64,000 bases of DNA from Rhizobium terricola (GCF_012927355.1 NZ_JABBGK010000005.1:1-64000); one strand, 5' to 3'. Shown: positions 8,728 to 17,774, numbered from the stretch's first letter. Notes: generated by a model not told the origin, from the sequence alone. A program made the numbers and translations.

Positions 8728-9473
8728 CCATGCTCCATCTCGAACGCATCGGTCATTCCTTCCTTGGCCGCACCGTATTGGACGGCATCGACCTTGAGAT
8801 CGCCCCCGGCGAACTGGTGGCTCTAGTCGGCCCCTCCGGCTCCGGCAAGAGCACACTTGCCCATATCGCCGCCGGCCTCGTCGAGCCCCGCCAGGGCCGT
8901 GTCACCCGCGCCTATCGCCAGCATGCGGTGATCTTCCAGGAACCCCGGCTCCTCCCCTGGGCCACGACCGCCGACAACATCGCCTTCGGGCTCAAACGTC
9001 AGCGCTTATCGCGGACTGAGCGCCGCGAAAGGGTGCTGACCGTCGCAGCCCGCGTCGCTCTCGAGCCCGCCGACCTGAAGAAATACCCTGCCCAGCTCTC
9101 CGGCGGCATGCGCCAGCGCGCCGCGATCGCCCGGGCACTGGTGGCAAAACCGGATTTCCTGTTCTTCGACGAGCCCTTCACCGCCCTCGATGTCGCACTC
9201 AAGCGCCGGATGCAGGATATCGTCATCGACACGGTGGCCGCGTCCGGGCACTGCGGCCTGTTCATTACCCATGACCTGAGTGAAGCGGTGCGTATCGCCC
9301 ACCGGATCGTCGTCCTCGACGGCAATGGACATGGTATTCTCGGCAGCCGCAGCGTGCCACTGGTCCCTGGAACCCGCGACGACGCCATGGTCTTTGAGAC
9401 CGTGCAAGCCATGCTCGGGCATGACCGGCTGTTTGCCCATGTCAATGATTGCGACGAGCGGAGTGTGGCGTGA
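8724..9473 (+). CDS. ABC transporter ATPase, NitT/TauT (SsuB/TauB) type
   Basis: A 249-residue ATP-binding subunit. Walker A GPSGSGKST (about residues 36-44), Q-loop VIFQEPRLLPW, signature LSGGMRQR, Walker B DFLFFDEPFTALD and the switch His (FITHDL) are all present. It starts with ATGA overlap on the permease and ends with GTGA overlap on nnrS, giving a tight operon. It energises import of the ligand of the 6867 binding protein. Confidence 0.92.
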   Translation: MTMLHLERIGHSFLGRTVLDGIDLEIAPGELVALVGPSGSGKSTLAHIAAGLVEPRQGRVTRAYRQHAVIFQEPRLLPWATTADNIAFGLKRQRLSRTERRERVLTVAARVALEPADLKKYPAQLSGGMRQRAAIARALVAKPDFLFFDEPFTALDVALKRRMQDIVIDTVAASGHCGLFITHDLSEAVRIAHRIVVLDGNGHGILGSRSVPLVPGTRDDAMVFETVQAMLGHDRLFAHVNDCDERSVA

Positions 9474-10690
9474 CTACGATCCTCCTTGATCCCCCTGCAA
9501 CGCGCAATCGCCTCATCGCCGCCATGACCGGCGAAGGACTGCGGCTGTTCTTCCCGCTTGCCGCGCTGCATGCGGCGCTCTGGCCTCTGCTCTGGGTTTT
9601 CCTATGGAGCTTCGGCCTGCCGCTGGCGAGCGTAACCACGCCGGGACAATGGCATGCCCAGGAAATGGTCATCGGCTCCTTCGGCGCGGCACTCATCGGC
9701 TTCCTCACCTCGGCGCTGCCCGAATGGACCGAGACGCCGCGCCTGCATGGCCGGCCGCTCTTCGTACTTGCTGGCCTCTGGGGCCTGGCCCGTATCGCCG
9801 GCCTTGTCGGCTTCGAGCCGACGATCGTCGTTGCGGCACTTACCGATCAGGCCTGGCTTCTTTTTCTGCTGGCCTATGTCCTTTTACTCTCATGGCGTCG
9901 CCGCACCACGGGTTTTCTCGGCTTCGCCGCGTTGCTCGGTGCGCTCGCGCTTTCCGCCGGCGGCATGCGACTGGCCATGCTCCAGGGCGACTTCGACGCC
10001 GGAGAGACGGCGATTCGCTTCGGCGCATTCGCATTTCTCGGTCTGCTCGGCCTCGCCTTGGCCCGCATCACGGTACCGGTCACCAATCTCATCCTTGATC
10101 CGAGCGAGACGACCTCCCCCTACCGCCCCCATCCCGGACGCGTCAATCTGGCGCCCGGCCTTGTCGGGCTGCTCTTGATCGCGGAGTTGGCCGGTTTGTC
10201 TGAACCGGTACGCGGCTATCTGATGATCGCCGCCGGCGCAGCCTTCCTTGATCGCGTCGCCGAAGGTTTCGTCGGGCGAGAGGCGTTCAGGGCCGAACTG
10301 GCCGCCCTTTGGCTGTCCAGCGCCCTTGCCGGCGCCGGGCTCCTGCTGGCCGGCCTGTCCCATATCGGCCTGCCTCTACCCTTTGTCGGCGCCCTGCATC
10401 TCATGCTCATGGGCGGGTTGGGTCTCGGCGTGCTCGCCGTCCTGTCGATCGCCGGCCTTCTCCACACCGGCCAGCCGCTTGTCTTCGCCGCATCGACCCG
10501 GATTGCTATTCTCCTCATGCTGGGCGCCGTCCTCCTGCGCGTCGCACCGGAATTCATCCCCGGGCTTTCGCTTCCTGGCGGTCAACACGGCCTTGCCGCG
10601 ACAGGCTGGGCCCTTTCGCTGGCGCTCTGGCTGAAGACCTACCTCCCCTTGCTCTGGTCGAGCGCAACCCGTGCCTCCGAAAGCTGCTAA
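9470..10690 (+). CDS. nnrS: NnrS family membrane protein, first copy
   Basis: A 406-residue protein with about 12 membrane helices. GTG at 9470 overlaps the ATPase stop and is preferred over an in-frame ATG at 9449 inside the ATPase gene. NnrS hallmarks are PGQWHAQEMVIGSFGAALIGFLTSALPEWTE near the N-terminus and the LHLMLMGGLGLGVLAVLSIAGLLHTG segment. NnrS proteins of Rhodobacter and Vibrio are reported to contain haem and copper and to relieve NO stress. This copy is more divergent than its partner and lacks the usual FxGGFRPFF start. Confidence 0.82.
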   Translation: MTTILLDPPATRNRLIAAMTGEGLRLFFPLAALHAALWPLLWVFLWSFGLPLASVTTPGQWHAQEMVIGSFGAALIGFLTSALPEWTETPRLHGRPLFVLAGLWGLARIAGLVGFEPTIVVAALTDQAWLLFLLAYVLLLSWRRRTTGFLGFAALLGALALSAGGMRLAMLQGDFDAGETAIRFGAFAFLGLLGLALARITVPVTNLILDPSETTSPYRPHPGRVNLAPGLVGLLLIAELAGLSEPVRGYLMIAAGAAFLDRVAEGFVGREAFRAELAALWLSSALAGAGLLLAGLSHIGLPLPFVGALHLMLMGGLGLGVLAVLSIAGLLHTGQPLVFAASTRIAILLMLGAVLLRVAPEFIPGLSLPGGQHGLAATGWALSLALWLKTYLPLLWSSATRASESC

Positions 10691-10692
10691 AA

Positions 10693-11910
10693 ATGTCCCA
10701 CACCATCGATAAACACTCTCCCTCGCTGATCGCCCATTTCTTCTCCGGTGGTTTTCGCCCCTTCTTTCTCGCCGGTGCCCTGCATGCCGCGCTGATGATC
10801 GCACTCTGGGTGCCGTGGTTTCTCGGCTTCATCCACGTTCCGACGGCCCTTTCGCCGGTCGTCTGGCATCAGCACGAACTGCTGTTCGGCTTCGTCCCCG
10901 CCGTGATCGCCGGTTTCCTCCTCACCGCCGTGCCCAACTGGACCGGTCGCAAGCCGCTTGGCGGCTGGCCCCTCGGCCTGCTGTTCGGGCTGTGGCTTGC
11001 GGGGCGCCTGGCGATCGCCGGCTCGGAGACGATCGGCCTTCATGCCGCCATGACCGTGGCCGGCGCCTTCCTTCCGGTGCTGGCAGGTCTGATCCTGAGA
11101 GAGCTCGTCGCCGCCCGCAACAGCCGCAACTACAAGGTCGTCGCCGTGATTGGCATACTCTTTGCCGCGCAGCTCGTCTTCTTCCACGAATTCGAACGCT
11201 ACGGGCGCATCGATATGGCCGACCGGATGGCGATCGCCACGATCATCTTCCTGATCGCGCTCATCGGCGGCCGGATCATCCCGAGTTTTACCGGAAACTG
11301 GCTGCGCCAGAACAATCCGGGACCGATCCCTCCGGCCTTTAACCGCTTCGACCTTGCGGCCACGGTGCTTTCCGGCCTGGCGCTTGCCGCATGGCCGACC
11401 GCCACCGGCATCACCGCGCTGGTTCCTTTCGCCGGCCTTCTGCTGATCATCGCCGGGATCGCCCAGTTTCTCCGCCAGCTCCGCTGGAGGCCGGAACGAA
11501 CGCTGGCCGAACCGCTGGTGACGATCCTGCACATCGCCTTCTTCTTCATTCCGCTCGGCTTCCTGATGACGGGAACCGCCCTGCTGCTCGATGATGCCGG
11601 ACTTCGCACCGCCGGGGTCCATGCCTGGACATCCGGGACGATCGGGGCCATGACGCTCGCCGTGATGACCCGGGCCACGCGCGGCCATTCCGCCCAAGCG
11701 CTTCGCTCGCCCTCCTCAACCACGTTCGGCATCTACCTGCCGATCGTGCTGGCGACCCTGCTGCGCATCGGCGTGGCCCTTGCCCCTCAGTACACCATGT
11801 TCCTCTTGCCACTCACCGGCCTCTTATGGATCGTCGCCTTCCTCGGGTTTCTTGTTCTTTACGCCCCATTCGCGTTGCAACGAAAATTCCGTCCAAATCC
11901 GTCAGTCTAG
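10693..11910 (+). CDS. nnrS: NnrS family membrane protein, second copy
   Basis: A 405-residue, roughly 12-helix membrane protein starting two bases after the first nnrS. It is the more canonical one: LIAHFFSGGFRPFFLAGALHAAL, VVWHQHELLFGFVPAVIAGFLLTAVPNWTGR, GGRIIPSFTGNWLR and GAMTLAVMTRATRGHSAQ, with the conserved histidines of the family. It is the last gene of the ABC-nnrS operon. A tandem pair fed by a dedicated ABC importer is unusual. Confidence 0.9.
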   Translation: MSHTIDKHSPSLIAHFFSGGFRPFFLAGALHAALMIALWVPWFLGFIHVPTALSPVVWHQHELLFGFVPAVIAGFLLTAVPNWTGRKPLGGWPLGLLFGLWLAGRLAIAGSETIGLHAAMTVAGAFLPVLAGLILRELVAARNSRNYKVVAVIGILFAAQLVFFHEFERYGRIDMADRMAIATIIFLIALIGGRIIPSFTGNWLRQNNPGPIPPAFNRFDLAATVLSGLALAAWPTATGITALVPFAGLLLIIAGIAQFLRQLRWRPERTLAEPLVTILHIAFFFIPLGFLMTGTALLLDDAGLRTAGVHAWTSGTIGAMTLAVMTRATRGHSAQALRSPSSTTFGIYLPIVLATLLRIGVALAPQYTMFLLPLTGLLWIVAFLGFLVLYAPFALQRKFRPNPSV

Positions 11911-12046
11911 GCACAGGGCTTTGTTCCGCGCAGCTGGTCTGACGAGCTCGTTATCCCGTGCTGCGGCCGGAAGGTGGAGGCAGTATCCGAGGTTATTGCC
12001 GCTTGCGTTTACTTCCCGCGATCCGCGGCTACTATTGTGAGGTAAA

Positions 12047-12355
12047 TTGTTGAAACCGTACCTGCTATCTCTAACCATCGCGATGGGCTTCAGCTGGGCC
12101 GACTTTGCCTCCGCTTACGCCGAGACAAGAGGCCTTTCGACCGGAAAAGCAATCCGGACAACCATTGCTTCGGGACTGTTCCTGAGCTCGCTAGCGTTTA
12201 TTTTTATTGAATGCGGACCTGTTGATGCCGCGCTTCTGCTATCTATGGGGTTTGGTATCGCGTTACTGCGGCGCAGCGTGATTTCATCAAATATCGCACT
12301 ACCCACAGCTACTTTGAGCTTTGCATTCTATCTGGACGAACGGTTGTTGTCGTGA
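12047..12355 (+). CDS. Hypothetical small membrane protein
   Basis: A 102-residue frame starting with TTG after a GTGAGG Shine-Dalgarno-like run. It has a possible signal or first helix (residues 5-24) and two further hydrophobic stretches (about 40-58 and 62-76). I recognise no family. It lies alone between nnrS and the Rrf2 gene; base composition is less GC-rich than its neighbours. It may be a real small protein or chance. Confidence 0.35.
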   Translation: MLKPYLLSLTIAMGFSWADFASAYAETRGLSTGKAIRTTIASGLFLSSLAFIFIECGPVDAALLLSMGFGIALLRRSVISSNIALPTATLSFAFYLDERLLS

Positions 12356-12458
12356 GTTCCCTTAGCTCAAGAGGCGAACCGATTGTAGACCGACGCATCT
12401 GGGTCATAGCGCTCAGGCAGATCGTAGCAGCGCACCCGGCTTAGCGGAACCTTGAATA

Positions 12459-12941
12459 ATGCGGCTCACTACACGGACTAATCTGGCCATAAGGACCTTG
12501 ATGTTTTGCGCAGTCAATGCCCACATCGTTGTGCGCAAGAGCGATATCGCTGCAGCCTACAACGCCTCGGAAAATCATCTGGGCCAGGTGATCCGCATCC
12601 TTGGCCAGCACGATCTCATCGCCACGATACGCGGCCGCCACGGCGGGCTCCAGCTAATGCGCGCCCCTGCTGACATCAATATCGGCTCGGTATTCCGGCT
12701 TTTTGAAGCCGATGTACCCTTCGCAGAGTGCTTCAGCCCAGCCAATACATGTCCGCTGGTCCAGGCCTGCAGGTTACGCAATGCCATCCGCGACGCGGTG
12801 GAAGCCTTCTATGCCTCACTCGACAAGGTGCGACTGTCCGATCTGGTCGAGTGCAATGACCGCCTTACAGCACTATTACACTTCCCTGCCGCGCAGGTAT
12901 GCACTCTTCCGAGACGCAATAGCCGATTGCCCAGCAGATAG
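12459..12941 (+). CDS. Rrf2-family regulator (RirA/NsrR-like) with Fe-S cysteines
   Basis: A 160-residue protein with an N-terminal winged helix (residues 1-75, wing IRGRHGGLQL) and three cysteines at C91, C98 and C104 spaced like the cluster ligands of RirA and NsrR (AECF...CPLVQACRL). Such proteins sense iron, Fe-S status or NO. It stands alone, 0.6 kb before the Crp/Fnr gene and riboswitch-cobT. The last 25 residues are basic and unlike the family, so the true C-terminus may be altered. Confidence 0.8.
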   Translation: MRLTTRTNLAIRTLMFCAVNAHIVVRKSDIAAAYNASENHLGQVIRILGQHDLIATIRGRHGGLQLMRAPADINIGSVFRLFEADVPFAECFSPANTCPLVQACRLRNAIRDAVEAFYASLDKVRLSDLVECNDRLTALLHFPAAQVCTLPRRNSRLPSR

Positions 12942-13122
12942 CATCGTTTACAGAGGGCCGGAGTCGGCCAGTCTTAAGTGCCAGCAAGCCACTACGCCAA
13001 AACGTAACGCTGATTGTAGAACTAAATTCAGAGCACGAATAGCAGCGGAACAGAAAGCCCCTACAAGTCATCTACGACTCGTCATCCGAATCAACGAGTC
13101 AAAGATCGTGCACCCGCTATAG

Positions 13123-13785
13123 CTAGATTGCCATCGCCCTGCCAATGCATCGGTCAACACCATCGGCGATGCAGGAAAGTGTTTGCCAGTTCTTGACGCA
13201 AAGGCGGCGATTCGTGTCGAGGGATATCGCCCTCTGCCGGATCAACTCACTGAAAACGCGTGAAACGGTCTCGCCTCTCAAACCGAGCCAATCGCCGATT
13301 TCGGTCCGCGTGAGAGGTAGAGTCAGTGTAGCGCTTGTAATCGGATCAGCACCGAACTGTAACGCGAGATCGATTAGGACCGTCGCGATCCTCTGAACAG
13401 CCGTTTTTCCGCACAAGAGCGCGACATGCCGGTGAGCACGGTCAATGTTCTCCACGAGAGACTCATGAATCATCCGGGCGTGTCTGCGAAGGCTTAGCAC
13501 TTCGTAGCGGCATTCCATTCGCACTTCGGCCAAGCTCGGCGCACTGGGATGGACGAAGACGTCGCCGGGACCATAAACGTCAACAAGTTGGGCGATGCCG
13601 TTCGTCGCCAGCCGGCTATATACGATGCATCCCTCATGAATCAGATAGATCGGGCAGCCAGAAGGATCCGACGCACAGAGGACGGTACCGACTGGGAAGA
13701 GCTCCAATACTGCTGTGCCTATCCGCCGTTTTTCCGCGAATGGACGGGAAACAGTGCGGCGTTCCGGGGTTACCATCAAGTTCAT
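13123..13785 (-). CDS. Crp/Fnr-family regulator (FixK/NnrR-like)
   Basis: A 220-residue protein: beta-roll sensor domain (about 20-110), long dimer helix and winged helix with RTEIGDWLGLRGETVSRVFSEL. The recognition helix holds the E--SR pattern for TTG half sites. No cysteine cluster fits an Fe-S FNR. It is divergent from the riboswitch-cobT gene, and the intergenic region has a TTG-N8-CAA box at 13901-13914, suggesting auto- and cross-control. A broken copy occupies the same position beside the third cobT (51675-52328). Confidence 0.85.
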   Translation of the reverse strand: MNLMVTPERRTVSRPFAEKRRIGTAVLELFPVGTVLCASDPSGCPIYLIHEGCIVYSRLATNGIAQLVDVYGPGDVFVHPSAPSLAEVRMECRYEVLSLRRHARMIHESLVENIDRAHRHVALLCGKTAVQRIATVLIDLALQFGADPITSATLTLPLTRTEIGDWLGLRGETVSRVFSELIRQRAISLDTNRRLCVKNWQTLSCIADGVDRCIGRAMAI

Positions 13786-13900
13786 CGTCGAAGACCTTCA
13801 GTGACCGCAAAGTAGCGTCGTTAAGAGGAGGCTGGAATTACCAGTCCAAGCCAGCGGCCTCAAACTTCGTTCATAGGAGGCGGACTTGACAGCCGCTTCT

Positions 13901-13914
13901 TTGAGCCAGCGCAA
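13901..13914. promoter_or_regulatory. FNR/FixK-type box upstream of riboswitch-cobT
   Basis: TTGAGCCAGCGCAA fits TTG(A/C)-N6-(T/G)CAA, the FixK2-type consensus. It is about 110 bases before the riboswitch core and 115 bases from the divergent crp/fnr start. Confidence 0.6.
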
Positions 13915-14009
13915 GCACTCACGAGATTTCGCCGGAAAAGGTCGTCTGCCGCCTGATCAAAATCACCCTTCGGATTGTCGGTCGGGAGTGCATGCCCTAC
14001 GAAACCTGT

Positions 14010-14156
14010 TGCAACTAACGGAACCCGGTGAGAATCCGGGGCGGTCCCGCCGCTGTAACCAGATACGTGTGTCAGGAGGCATTGGCCGCCACTGTCCGCT
14101 TGCCGGATGGGAAGGTGCCTGCACCCGGTCAAGCTGGAAGTCAGAAGACGCGTTGC
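14010..14156 (+). ncRNA. Cobalamin (AdoCbl) riboswitch, copy 1
   Basis: The leader carries the expected order of elements: GGAACCCGGTGAGAATCCGG, then GGTCCCGCCGCTGTAACC, GCCGCCACTGTCCG, GGGAAGGTGCC and the B12-box-like AGTCAGAAGAC. It ends about 75 bases before the cobT start. Downstream, CCGTCC/GGGCGG can pair ahead of the Shine-Dalgarno, a likely expression platform. High cobalamin should repress cobT. Confidence 0.95.
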
Positions 14157-14232
14157 CACATCCTGAAACCGTCCGATGGCAAAGGGCGGGGCAATTGCTC
14201 ATGCGAGCTTCGGTGTCACGTGGAGGACCCGT

Positions 14233-15294
14233 ATGTCTGACCCAAACAGCCTTCCGACAAGGCAAAAGTCCCTTGCACCCATAAAAGACCTCTCAGCCTT
14301 GCGCAGAACGCTGCAGGCACTGCCGGCCGGAGACGAAAACGCGGCAAGCACGGCGACAGCGCGGGAGGAGATCCTGACCAAACCGCCAGGCAGCCTCGGC
14401 AGGCTCGAGGAAATCGTCGCCTGGCTGGCCCGCTGGCAAGGACGCTATCCCCCTGTCATGGATGATCCGCAAGTATGTGTCTTTGCGGGCAATCACGGCG
14501 TGGCGGAAACCGGTGTGTCGGCCTATCCTCCGGTTGTCACCGAGCAAATGGTGCAGAACTTCGAGCGCGGCGGAGCGGCTATCAATCAGTTGAGTGCCGA
14601 ACTCGGCGCCAAGGTGACCGTCGTGCCGCTCGAGCTGGCTCGTCCCGTCAACAACTTCCTACATGCCCCGGCCATGACCGAGGGCGAGTTCCTCGAAGCA
14701 TTCCAGTCCGGGATGCATGCGGTTCGACCGGGCGCCAGCGTGCTTTGCCCCGGCGAGATGGGCATCGGCAACACCACTGCTGCCTCGGCCATATGCTTCG
14801 CCCTTCTGGGCGGCAACCCAGCGGACTGGTGCGGGCGAGGGTCCGGGATCTCGATCGGAACGGTAGAGCGCAAGATCGAGGTTGTCTCCGAGGCAGTTAG
14901 ACTGCATGGAAACGCCATAAGCGATGGGCTGGACGCCTTGCGCATCCTGGGCGGACGCGAAATCGCCGCGATGGCCGGATCGATTGTCGCGGCGCGCCTG
15001 CTTGCCATACCGGTCATGCTCGATGGTTTCATCTGTTCGGCAGCCGCACTCGCGCTCCACTGCAGCGGACCTGGAGGCCTAGCGCACTGCATGGTTGGTC
15101 ACAGCTCGATGGAGACCGGGCATCGGCGGCTTCTCGCCCAACTCGGATTGCGGCCGCTTCTCGATCTTGATTTACGATTGGGCGAAGGAACCGGCGCGGT
15201 GTTGGCCGCCCTTATGGCAAGGGCAGCGCTGAGATGCCACCTCGGCATGGCAACTTTCGCCGAGGCCGGTGTAAATAGCGGCATCGCGCGGTAA
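14233..15294 (+). CDS. cobT: Nicotinate-nucleotide:dimethylbenzimidazole phosphoribosyltransferase, copy 1
   Basis: A 353-residue enzyme that makes alpha-ribazole phosphate from nicotinate mononucleotide and a benzimidazole, activating the lower ligand of cobalamin. Signatures: TKPPGSLGRLEE (about 49-60), VFAGNHGV, GEMGIGNTTAAS (174-184), the glycine-rich GRGSG and LRLGEGTGA with E318 matching the catalytic Glu of Salmonella CobT. ATG at 14233 follows GGAGG. A riboswitch and an FNR-type box precede it; no other corrin gene is adjacent. It is one of three cobT genes in the window and is nearly identical to the copy at 52776 in its middle part. Confidence 0.95.
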   Translation: MSDPNSLPTRQKSLAPIKDLSALRRTLQALPAGDENAASTATAREEILTKPPGSLGRLEEIVAWLARWQGRYPPVMDDPQVCVFAGNHGVAETGVSAYPPVVTEQMVQNFERGGAAINQLSAELGAKVTVVPLELARPVNNFLHAPAMTEGEFLEAFQSGMHAVRPGASVLCPGEMGIGNTTAASAICFALLGGNPADWCGRGSGISIGTVERKIEVVSEAVRLHGNAISDGLDALRILGGREIAAMAGSIVAARLLAIPVMLDGFICSAAALALHCSGPGGLAHCMVGHSSMETGHRRLLAQLGLRPLLDLDLRLGEGTGAVLAALMARAALRCHLGMATFAEAGVNSGIAR

Positions 15295-15521
15295 CAGAAC
15301 CCCGGCGGGACGCGAGAGAAATCAGTTAGCCGACTCGCGTCCCCGTTTCGGGTCAGCGGTGCGAGGTTCGTGGCGAGCACTGCCGAGAACCCGACCGGGG
15401 ATCGCATTTCTGCTCTCCCGGTCGACATCCAACCACGCCGTCATATCTCCAATCAGATGCAATCGGGGCCCGGCTTGGTGGCTCCCTCCGACGATTCCCA
15501 TCTCCTCTTCGTCGCAAGCCC

Positions 15522-16739
15522 CTAAATGTCGACCTGCAGGAAAACTGACGCGAAGCCGCTTGCGGGATAGACGGCTGGCAATGGCTCGGCTCCCGTCACC
15601 AGCGAAAAGGGCCCGATCGTATCAAGCAGTTCATTGATCATCACTTTCAGCTGCATTCTCGCCAGGGCAGCGCCCGGGCAAATGTGGATGCCCGCGCCGT
15701 AGAGCAGGTTTGGCATCTGGTCGCGGTCGGGACGATACGCATCAGCAGCCTCGAAGGCTTCGGCGTCTCGGTTGGCCGATGCCCAGATCACTGTCATCCT
15801 TTCCCCAGCCTCGATCCGACGCCCGCCTATCTCCACGGACCGCACTGCCGTTCGCCGATTGGATATCAGCGGTCCGTGCAGACGCAGGATTTCCTCGATC
15901 GCCGGCGAAAGGCCTGACCGGTCGAGGCGTAGCCGCCTCTGGATCTCGGGATTCTCGGCAAGAAAATGCACGATGATGCCGACGCAGGCCGCAATCGTAC
16001 CCAACTCCCCCACCGTCCAGTTGCGCAAGATGCTGACGATTTCGCCGTGACCGAGCTGCTTGCCGTCCACCGTCTGGCGAACGAGGCTGGTGGTGATGTC
16101 GTCCGGCGCGGCGTCACCGGCCTCTTCTCGCCATTGGAGCTGGGAGCGGATATGCCCGTCGAACTCGAGCGCAATGGCGGCCATGGCGTCAGTATCACGG
16201 GCAAGCGTCGCTTTTCGATTCTTGCGCACCCATTGAAGCAATGGCTCATGCAGCGACGTCGGCCAGCCGAGAAAACTGCACTGGATTCTGACGGCATAGG
16301 GCTCGGCAAGGCAGGCCATGACTTCGAAGGACGGGGCATTGCTGAGCGCCTTGAGAAGATCGCCGGCGATCTGTCGACACTCGGGCTCGAAGGCCTCGAC
16401 CCGTTCCTGGGTGAAATAGGGATCGATCATCCGTCGATAGACGGTGTGTTGCGGCGGATCCATGCCGTTGGGCACCGCCGGGTGCCGTCAGACAATATTG
16501 CTGAACGTCTCGTGATCGGTGAGAACCCGCAGAATGTCGGCGTGGCGGAAAAGGGACCACCCGAGATAGTCGCTGTAGGCAACCGGACAGGTTTGGCGCA
16601 TATGATCATAGGCCCGGATCTGGTCGTTCTGGACCTCGCCGCTACGGGGATCCCAGTCAGGGCAGCGCTCTGCCAAGCTTGCGTCCACGTCCGATTTCTT
16701 CCCATTTGCCGAGAGCATATGTCCTATTTCCCCTTCCAC
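15522..16739 (-). pseudogene. Cytochrome P450, copy 2, interrupted by one in-frame stop
   Basis: Reading from ATG at 16739 the P450 runs 83 residues (to ETFSNIV), meets TGA at 16488-16490, and continues in the same frame to 15522. The intact copy at 53998-55194 has Ser at this codon, so one change has made a stop. Everything else is preserved: HTVYRRMIDPYF, VGELGT in the I helix, EILR, and YGAGIHICPGAALARMQL at the haem. An internal GTG at 16475 could give a 317-residue product lacking the N-terminal helices. The gene is convergent with cobT, and a CTTTG-N8-CAAAG promoter box is kept, so loss of function is probably recent. Confidence 0.88.
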
Positions 16740-16778
16740 AGGCTAGCGGCTACAATGCAGCACTCGGGAGCAGGGTCT

Positions 16779-16792
16779 TTGTCTTCACGCAA
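16779..16792. promoter_or_regulatory. FNR/NnrR-type box at P450 copy 2 promoter
   Basis: Read towards the P450 it is CTTTG-CGTGAAGA-CAAAG (16777-16794), about 47 bases before the start codon. The same 18 bases occur at 55252-55269 before the intact P450, although surrounding sequence has drifted. Confidence 0.75.
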
Positions 16793-16838
16793 AGAACTCA
16801 AATGCCGGTTCCTGCAATAATCGACTGTGTGTTCACAA

Positions 16839-17570
16839 ATGACCGGAGGGACTGAATTGCCCGACCAGATAAGGCAGTTTGCGATTGCTGAAGTCAGATT
16901 AGGTCGGGCGAAGCCCTTTGGTCCGGGTACGGCACGGTCGGCGATTGACAAACACCCCGTCACAACCTCGCTTCTGGCCACTGCACTTGGCCTGGAGGGT
17001 GACGAACAGGCAGATCTTCGCCACCACGGCGGTGCGGATAAGGCAATCCATGCCTATAGCGCGGAGCATTATCCGAAATGGGCGCATGATCTTCCCGAAG
17101 CCGCAACGCAATTCCGAACCGGCGGCTTCGGAGAGAACCTGGTGGTCGAAGGCGCAACCGAAGCTGACCTTTGCCTGGGAGATCGATGGCGGGTTGGAAA
17201 CGCATTGTTGGAAGTCTCCCAAGGCAGGCAGCCGTGCTGGAAGTTGAATATCCGCTTTGACGTGCCCGACATGGCACGTCGGGTACAGGCGACCGGTCGC
17301 TCCGGTTGGTATTTCCGTGTGATAGAACCGGGCCACATCAAGGCGGGCGACCATGCTTCACTTGAAGAGCGTCCCGCACCTGACTGGCCTCTGACGAGGG
17401 TCACCGAGCTATTCTACAAGGACAGGCTCAATCGTCCGGCTCTTATCGCTTTCGTCGCCCTTCCCGGGCTACCGGAAAGCTGGCGCACGCTGGCCGAGCG
17501 CCGTCTGCGAAGCGGTGAGGTGGAAAACTGGGATAGCCGCCTGAACGCGCCGAGGGAAGCGCTTGCCTGA
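16839..17570 (+). CDS. MOSC-domain protein (YiiM-like)
   Basis: About 243 residues with the MOSC beta-barrel: HHGGADKAIHAY, GGFGENLVVEG, LCLGDRWRVG and GRQPCWKLNIRF, where the Cys is the conserved molybdenum-cofactor residue. YiiM proteins use Moco to reduce N-hydroxylated bases and similar substrates. ATG at 16839 and TTG at 16857 are both possible; GGAGG at 16844-16849 favours the TTG. It is divergent from the P450 copy 2 promoter. N-hydroxylated compounds arise under nitrosative stress, so its setting may be meaningful. Confidence 0.82.
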   Translation: MTGGTELPDQIRQFAIAEVRLGRAKPFGPGTARSAIDKHPVTTSLLATALGLEGDEQADLRHHGGADKAIHAYSAEHYPKWAHDLPEAATQFRTGGFGENLVVEGATEADLCLGDRWRVGNALLEVSQGRQPCWKLNIRFDVPDMARRVQATGRSGWYFRVIEPGHIKAGDHASLEERPAPDWPLTRVTELFYKDRLNRPALIAFVALPGLPESWRTLAERRLRSGEVENWDSRLNAPREALA

Positions 17571-17774
17571 ACAGCCGCAGACATGTCCTGCCGAACAGCC
17601 ACGATCACGATATCGCCGGCACCATTGATCCTTGCGCGGCACTGAAGGCCAACACCAGGCAATGGAATCTGGCGGCGACCAAGACGGCCAGATAAGCATT
17701 CGGACGCGGCTATATGGCCGGCTCCGATCTGGGAGTGAGTTCGGCGTCGAAACCGGTTACGCGGCTCATATTCC

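Larger units (their letters stand above)
13790..14266. repeat. Duplicated leader, identical to 52333-52809
   Basis: By eye the two stretches match without a difference for about 477 bases: from just inside the crp/fnr start, through the FNR-type box, the riboswitch, and 11 codons of cobT. Flanking crp/fnr sequence is clearly diverged, so this block was recently copied or homogenised. Confidence 0.85.

Noticed and set aside
13886..14232. Open frames over the riboswitch leader (also at 52429-52775)
   Set aside because: They cover structured RNA elements and give no recognisable protein; conservation is explained by the riboswitch and recent copying.
16488..16490. TGA in the P450 read as selenocysteine
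   Set aside because: The intact copy has Ser here, no SECIS-like element was seen, and the position is not catalytic.
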